Positions 58,581-64,000 of a stretch of DNA of 64,000 bases are shown piece after piece. The notes under the pieces are model-generated. The model did no database searches and was not told where the DNA came from. It saw only the letters and a list, made by a program, of their open reading frames with translations. The DNA is taken from contig CM046343.1 in the NCBI GenBank assembly GCA_025403435.1, positions 30,476,930 through 30,540,929 of the forward strand, written 5' to 3'. This DNA is from Artocarpus heterophyllus (Eukaryota; Streptophyta; Magnoliopsida; Rosales; Moraceae). Position 1 is the stretch's first letter, and every line of letters begins with the position of its first letter. Both the position numbers and the translations under genes were made by a program.

Positions 58581-60024
58581 GAAAAAATCTCCGCGAATCT
58601 TTTATTTTCCACCCGAGATTCTAAAGGATAAAGTCTCAGTTTTGATTCAAATAGCCCAATAAAAAAGATATCTGATCAAAACAAACTTTATCAAGATAAT
58701 CTCTAAGAAAATAAATCAATTCACAATAATTCTACAAGTTTATCTTGTTCTAATTGTCCAAAATTAAAACAACCGATAAACAGACAAGAATTATCCGAAC
58801 GCCATAATTCAACAAGTTCATCTTGAACTAATTTCTTACATAATTAATTCAACCGATAAACAGACATGAATTATTTGATTCTTATAAATTTTAAACCAAT
58901 CTGATAAATCCGACATAAGTCACCAATTATTGGAAAAGCACGCCGTGTCGTTACAGGACTTTGTGAGCTAGCAAAGGGGACCAAAATGGACCTATAAAGT
59001 TCAAGCTCATGATAATTATGAAACCCAATATCCCAGATATACATTTCACAATTATCAACTCCAACGCTACTCCACTAAAAGCTTGGAGCTGCACTCTCGA
59101 ACTTTACAGAATTACGAAGCTCGTGTAGCTAAGTCTCCATGACATATCATAGTGTATCGCATCCCCATATGATCATCCATAATCGGCTTAAGGACAAGTT
59201 CTGTCTTACCTTCCCGATTATTTTTATCTTACGTTCCATTGTCTCACCATTAGAAAACTTACCATCCAAAGATAGTATACCATTCGGTTACACCTATGTA
59301 TCCAAATGGTTGAGCGCTCCAGTTTTCCAATTACAGGACAACGCATATAAGAGGATATCATTACTCCTAAAGAGGAGCTATGGATTCCATATCTATGAAT
59401 AACAAGTCTACGCTATCAAGAGTCATGCCTCCAACGTACCGGCATGCATGCCACTATAGAGATGTGGGAGTCACCCATTGGTACATCAAAAGACACAAGT
59501 CGAGACAACGGGCCCATTATTCATCTCAGGATTAAGATACAATACAAACGACTGTCTAAAGTGAATCGATTTGCCAAGACAGAATTATTAATCCAAATCA
59601 ATTCACTTTATGTCCCGATCCAACACATCGTCACCTATGACAATGCGCTAATGTTTCTATTCACGGAGTCCAACTCCGATGGCCAAGACAAACCATCTCC
59701 CAAAAGGGATATAGACAACATAACAATCTTTACATGAATAAAGCGCCCAACTTTATTCCCTCGATTGCGGATCATATATTTTAGACCATCACCTTAAGAG
59801 TCGTGTCTACCGCATAATCATCCCATCATATGCCCAACTCTTAAGGTTTAGACTGACAGTCTCAGACTACTGTTTGCTTATCATACATTCAACGAATATG
59901 AACGTAAAGAGGACAATATTTGGTATATATAAATGAATAAATTCTTTATTGATAAAAATGTCTCCAAAAACGTATTACATTTTTACTCCTTAGAGCATAC
60001 ATGTCTAACAATCTCCCACTTGCA

Positions 60025-63000
60025 CTAAGTGAGTAAATACTGCAAATTTCGCATCCCCATAGCTTCCACATGCCTTTCGAAGACTCTCCCAGAAAGTGTC
60101 TTCGTAAATGGATCAGCTAAATTGTCCTCTGACGCGATCTTGCATACCGTGACATGCCCGCTCTCAACGAAGTCCTTTATCACATGATACTTCCGATCAA
60201 TATGCTTACTCTTCTTGTGAAATCTTGGTTCCTTAGCATTAGCTACCGCTGCACTGTTATCACAGTACAGTGATACCGCTTTATCCATACCAGGAACTAC
60301 CTCAAGATCCCCAAGGAACTTGCGGAGCCACACTGCTTCTTTCGAAGCATCACTAGCCGCCACATACTCGGCCTCCATCGTTGAATCCGAAGTGCAATCT
60401 TGCTTCGCACTTCTCCAACTGATGGCACCGCCACCCAGAGTAAACACAAACCCTGAAGTCGATTTCCTAGAATCCAGGCAGGATTGAAAATCCGAATCAG
60501 TGTATCCTAGAGGAGTTAAATCCTCACCCGAATACACAAGCATATACCCTCGAGTCCTTCTCAGGTACTTGAAAATATGCTTTACCGCAACCCAATGGTT
60601 TGGTCCTGGATCCGCCTGAAATCGACTCACAATCCCGACCGCATAGCTAATATCCGGTCGAGTGCAAAGCATGGCATACATGAGACTACCCACTGCCGAA
60701 GCATAAGGCACCTTCTTCATGTATTCTCTTTCTTCATAAGACTTTGGAGAGTCTTTCTTAGAAAGAGTAATTCCAGACCTAGATGGTTGCCCACCTTTCT
60801 TGGAATCCTGCATTGCAAACCTCCTGAGAATTTTATCTATGTAGCCGGCCTGTGACAAAGCTATCATTTTGTTCTTCCTATCCCGCAAGATCTGGATACC
60901 GAGAACAAAATTAGCCTCACCCAAGTCCTTCATGTCAAACTGCTTGGTCAACCATAATTTGACCGATGACAACGCCCCAACGTCATTGCCAATTAGCAGA
61001 ATGTCATCTACATAGAGTAGTAGAAAAACCACCTTCCCATTCTTAATGTGTTTGTAAACACATGGTTCATCCACATTTTGTGAGAACCCATAAGTCTTGA
61101 TCACTTGATCAAATCTTATGTTCCAAGAACGAGAAGCCTGCTTAAGTCCATAAATAGACTTTAGCAACTTACAAACCTTACCCTCTTGACCCGTGACCTT
61201 GAACCCGTCTGGTTGTTCCATATAAATGGACTCATCAAGATAGCCATTCAGAAAAGCCGTCTTGACATCCATCTGCCAAATCTCGTAGTCGAGAGCGGCA
61301 GCTATGGACAAGAGAATCCGGATGGACTTAAGCATGGCTACAGGCGAAAAGGTTTCCTCATAATGGATTCCTTCCTTTTGCGTATAACCCTTAGCTACCA
61401 GTCTAGCCTTAAAGGTTTCGACCTTTCCATCCACTCCTCTTTTCCTCTTGTAGATCCACTTACACCCTATGGGTTTTACCCCTTCGGGAAGATCCACAAG
61501 CTCCCAGACACGATTAGTCTCCATAGACTTCATCTCAATGTTCATGGCCTCTGTCCAGAGTCTTGAATCAACATCCTCCATAGCTTCTGCGTAAGTATAA
61601 GGATCCCTGTCATGTTCATCCGGTTCAGCCAAAAAGACCTCCCCATTGAACATATACCTCTCAGGTTGACGCCCGATCCTCCCACTACGCCGAAGCCCCT
61701 GAGGTTGTTGTTCAGGTTTGTTTGGTTTTTCTACACCGATCGGAATGGTTTCGTTCGGAACCTCTGGAGTAAACGGATTACCCCTCAACTCCTCAAGCAC
61801 CACTTTGCTTTGAGGTTTAAAGTCGTTCATGTAACTCTCCTCAAGGAAAGTTGCATTAGTTGAAACCACGACTTTATTTTCCTTTGGGTTATAAAAATAA
61901 CCCCCTTTAGTCCCTTTTGGATATCCTACAAACACGCAAACTTCTGAACGTGCTTCCAACTTATTCGGATCCTTAAACAGGACATGAGCTGGACATCCCC
62001 ATATGCGAATATGGTTTAAGGATGTCTTCCGTCTTGTCCACAACTCGTGAGGAGTTTTAGGGACCGATTTTGAAGGCACATTGTTCAAAAGATAACATGC
62101 GGTTTGTAGTGCATATCCCCAAAAGGATAAAGGCAATGATGAATAACTCATCATGGACCGAATCATGTCCAACAAAGTCCTATTCCTTCTCTCTGCTACG
62201 CCATTCTGCTGCGGAGTGCCCGGCGCAGTCAAATGGGATAAAATCCCATTCTCTAACAAGTGTCCCAAGAACTCATCAGAAAGGTATTCTCCACCTCGAT
62301 CTGATCGAAGTGCCTTTATGGGTCTACCCAATTGCTTTTCCACTTCAGCCCGAAACTCCCTGAACTTATCATAAGTTTCGCTTTTGTGGTGCATTAGGTA
62401 CACATACCCATATCTTGAGTAATCGTCAATAAAAGTGACGAAGTACTCATACCCTCCTCGTGCCCGGATGTTCATCGGTCCGCAAACATCACTATGCACA
62501 AGTTCTAGAACCCCTTCGGCCCTATTGCCCTTAGACCCGTATGGTCTTTTGGTCATTTTACCCTCCAAACAAGATCCACATTGAGGTATAGATTCCACCT
62601 TTAAGTGACTTAAAGGTCCATCCCTTACCAACCTTTGAATCCTATTTAGGTTAATATGGCCAAGGCGCAAATGCCAAAGATAAGTCTTATTAGAGTGAGA
62701 AGTTTTAAGTCTTTTTGAGTTATTATCATTTATCTCAGCATTAAGCAACAAGTCCATCTTAGGTTTGATAAAATATAGATTATTTTGCATCCATCCAGAA
62801 CAGATAAAAGATTTGTTTTTACGAATCACCACTTTTTCATTAAAAGATACCACGTAGGAGTCTTTAAATAAAGAAGATACAGAAATTAAATTCCTTTTAA
62901 ATTTAGGAACATAAAAACAATCTCGCAAAATTAAACTCCTATAATTATCAAAATAAAGATGGACATCTCCCACTGCTTCCGCTGAGACCAAGGATCCATC

Positions 63001-63978
63001 GCCCATCCGAAGCGTTAAGTCTTCACGAAGTAGACTTCTCGTTTCTTTGAATCCCTGCAGAGAAACACAAACATGATTAGTTGCACCAGAATCTATGACC
63101 CAAATGTCACTGGATTCCTCAACCAAACAAGTTTCTAAATATAGAAGATCACACCTACCTCCCTTGGAAAGGAAGTCCTTGCAATGCTTCTTTATATGCC
63201 CGACCTTACCACAAAAGAAGCACTTAAGCTTCTTTGGGTTCTTCTTCTTCTTCTTCTTGCTCTTGATAGCAATAGGAATAGAAGACTTCCCACTCTTGGC
63301 CCGTTGTTTCTTTCCATTCCCAGAGTTAGGATTGGAACCAGAAGCAGCTACCATATTGGCCTCTCCACCAGCAGGAGACTCCCTGATCAGCAGTTCAAAC
63401 TCTTGTAACTGTTTCATCAGTTCTGTCAAGGTCATATCCCGTCTATTGCTTAGATTAAAAGTAGCTCTAAACGGAATAAATTCCTTAGACAGAGTCTCAA
63501 AGACCATAGTCATCTGAGTTTCAGCATCGATGTCGGCTCCATTGGTTTGAGCCTCAGCGAGGTAACCCATGACCAACATCATGTGCTCCTTTACAGATGT
63601 CCCCGGTCTCTGTCTACAGTTTAAGAGTTTCCGAAGCGCCCCTTGCCGCTTTGTTATGGCCTGGCCTCCAAACATGTCCTCAAGATTATCCAAGATCTGC
63701 TTCGCAGTCTCATAATCCTGATGTTGAGCCTGCAGCACGTTATTCATGCTAGCCATAACATAGCAGCGGGCCTGATCATTAGCATCTTTCCAACGTTCGT
63801 ACGCTTGGAATTGCTCATTACTTGAGTCTCCCGTAGGCTCGGGAGGACAAGGAGTTGTCAGTACATATTTCAGTTTCTCAAAGGATAGGACGATGTCCAG
63901 GTTCCGTTTCCAATCATTATAGTTCTCACCGGTTAATTGGTTTTTGTCAAGTATCGATGATAAAGCGTTTTTAGACAT
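60025..63978 (-). CDS. Intact Copia gag-pol polyprotein
   Basis: A single uninterrupted frame of 1317 residues from the ATG at 63978. Domains in order: UBN2-type gag (about 1-210); CCHC knuckle [14 protein letters not shown] (about 253-266); protease DSGATNH (about 296); GAG-pre-integrase [13 protein letters not shown] (about 434); integrase with D497, D560 and E596 ([22 protein letters not shown]), spacing D-35-E as in the family; RT with YVDD at 989-992; RNase H with D1161 (GYTD), the MEAEY glutamate near 1202-1204 and D1240 (YCDNS); C-terminal ADPFTKTL. Every catalytic residue I can check is present. The codon before the ATG would allow an earlier non-ATG start, but ATG at 63978 fits better. 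It is the only complete retroelement protein in the window and may be autonomous if the off-window 5' LTR is sound. Confidence 0.93.
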   Translation of the reverse strand: MSKNALSSILDKNQLTGENYNDWKRNLDIVLSFEKLKYVLTTPCPPEPTGDSSNEQFQAYERWKDANDQARCYVMASMNNVLQAQHQDYETAKQILDNLEDMFGGQAITKRQGALRKLLNCRQRPGTSVKEHMMLVMGYLAEAQTNGADIDAETQMTMVFETLSKEFIPFRATFNLSNRRDMTLTELMKQLQEFELLIRESPAGGEANMVAASGSNPNSGNGKKQRAKSGKSSIPIAIKSKKKKKKNPKKLKCFFCGKVGHIKKHCKDFLSKGGRCDLLYLETCLVEESSDIWVIDSGATNHVCVSLQGFKETRSLLREDLTLRMGDGSLVSAEAVGDVHLYFDNYRSLILRDCFYVPKFKRNLISVSSLFKDSYVVSFNEKVVIRKNKSFICSGWMQNNLYFIKPKMDLLLNAEINDNNSKRLKTSHSNKTYLWHLRLGHINLNRIQRLVRDGPLSHLKVESIPQCGSCLEGKMTKRPYGSKGNRAEGVLELVHSDVCGPMNIRARGGYEYFVTFIDDYSRYGYVYLMHHKSETYDKFREFRAEVEKQLGRPIKALRSDRGGEYLSDEFLGHLLENGILSHLTAPGTPQQNGVAERRNRTLLDMIRSMMSYSSLPLSFWGYALQTACYLLNNVPSKSVPKTPHELWTRRKTSLNHIRIWGCPAHVLFKDPNKLEARSEVCVFVGYPKGTKGGYFYNPKENKVVVSTNATFLEESYMNDFKPQSKVVLEELRGNPFTPEVPNETIPIGVEKPNKPEQQPQGLRRSGRIGRQPERYMFNGEVFLAEPDEHDRDPYTYAEAMEDVDSRLWTEAMNIEMKSMETNRVWELVDLPEGVKPIGCKWIYKRKRGVDGKVETFKARLVAKGYTQKEGIHYEETFSPVAMLKSIRILLSIAAALDYEIWQMDVKTAFLNGYLDESIYMEQPDGFKVTGQEGKVCKLLKSIYGLKQASRSWNIRFDQVIKTYGFSQNVDEPCVYKHIKNGKVVFLLLYVDDILLIGNDVGALSSVKLWLTKQFDMKDLGEANFVLGIQILRDRKNKMIALSQAGYIDKILRRFAMQDSKKGGQPSRSGITLSKKDSPKSYEEREYMKKVPYASAVGSLMYAMLCTRPDISYAVGIVSRFQADPGPNHWVAVKHIFKYLRRTRGYMLVYSGEDLTPLGYTDSDFQSCLDSRKSTSGFVFTLGGGAISWRSAKQDCTSDSTMEAEYVAASDASKEAVWLRKFLGDLEVVPGMDKAVSLYCDNSAAVANAKEPRFHKKSKHIDRKYHVIKDFVESGHVTVCKIASEDNLADPFTKTLSGRVFERHVEAMGMRNLQYLLT

Positions 63979-64000
63979 TTTCAATCTACAATAAAGAATC

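Larger units (their letters stand above)
57978..60010 (-). repeat. 3' LTR (2033 bp) of the large Copia element
   Basis: Begins TGTTAGACATG (at 60010, minus) and ends TTTCCAACA (at 57978). Promoter-like features near its inner third are CCAAT followed by TATAAAAAG (58377-58369), and a GC-rich motif array about 120-200 bp upstream. The frames on the plus strand (59139-59737) have no family resemblance. Confidence 0.88.
57978..64000 (-). mobile_element. Large Copia element with intact polyprotein, 3' LTR and coding region in window, right end beyond it
   Basis: Element sense is minus. The coding region (63978-60025) is followed at once by a purine-rich tract (GTGCAAGTGGGAGAT) and the 3' LTR (60010 to 57978, 2033 bp, TGTTAG to CCAACA). 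The five bases left of it on plus, ATGCC, should be the target duplication, but its partner lies beyond 64000, as do the primer site and 5' LTR. Inserted in the E2 gene in the same transcriptional direction. Confidence 0.9.

Noticed and set aside
59139..59737. Two plus-strand frames of 87 and 97 codons
   Set aside because: They lie within the Copia LTR, antisense to the element, and resemble no family.

Overview
This is a stretch of plant nuclear DNA, most likely from a core eudicot; I cannot name the species. The support is AT-rich intergenic DNA, genes with many short GT-AG introns, plant-type proteins (G-box bZIP factor, GT31 galactosyltransferase, mitochondrial PDC E2) and several Ty1/Copia retrotransposons. 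There are eight host loci, all but two on the minus strand.

Left to right: (1) an intact eight-exon glucose-6-phosphate 1-epimerase-like gene (12098 to 1831, minus) whose intron 2 holds a complete, very young 7.3-kb Copia element (3918-11231, target duplication AAAAG); (2) a G-box-binding-factor-like bZIP gene (18069 to 14390, minus) that lacks the family's N-terminal region and has a premature TAG before a still readable conserved C-terminus, with a MITE-like repeat and a broken GC-rich Gypsy piece in one intron; (3) a twelve-exon GT31 beta-1,3-galactosyltransferase gene (26429 to 22182, minus); (4) a single-exon two-EF-hand protein (30015 to 29602, minus); (5) a 4.1-kb gag-less, RT-deleted Copia element (32171-36310, minus, target duplication ATTCA) ending about 290 bp before (6) the V-ATPase subunit E gene (36600-39274, plus); (7) a mitochondrial translation initiation factor IF-2 gene (41566-45683, plus) with a LINE 3' end in an intron; (8) a two-exon C-terminal scrap of an ABCC (MRP-type) transporter (minus) that ends abruptly against decayed Copia sequence; two decayed Copia remnants in opposite directions and a field of AT-rich repeats; and (9) the intact 3' half of a mitochondrial pyruvate dehydrogenase E2 gene (57977 to 54552, minus), cut by a large Copia element with a 2033-bp LTR and an uninterrupted 1317-residue gag-pol that runs off the right edge.

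The genes do not form one pathway. The common theme is transposable elements in or beside genes, at several ages and with different results: silent intron load, promoter proximity, gene truncation, and, at the E2 locus, an LTR whose promoter, first AUG and terminal bases are placed so that an N-terminally replaced E2 protein could be made. That junction is the most unusual thing I see. I found no CRISPR array, rRNA or intact tRNA gene, which fits plant nuclear DNA.
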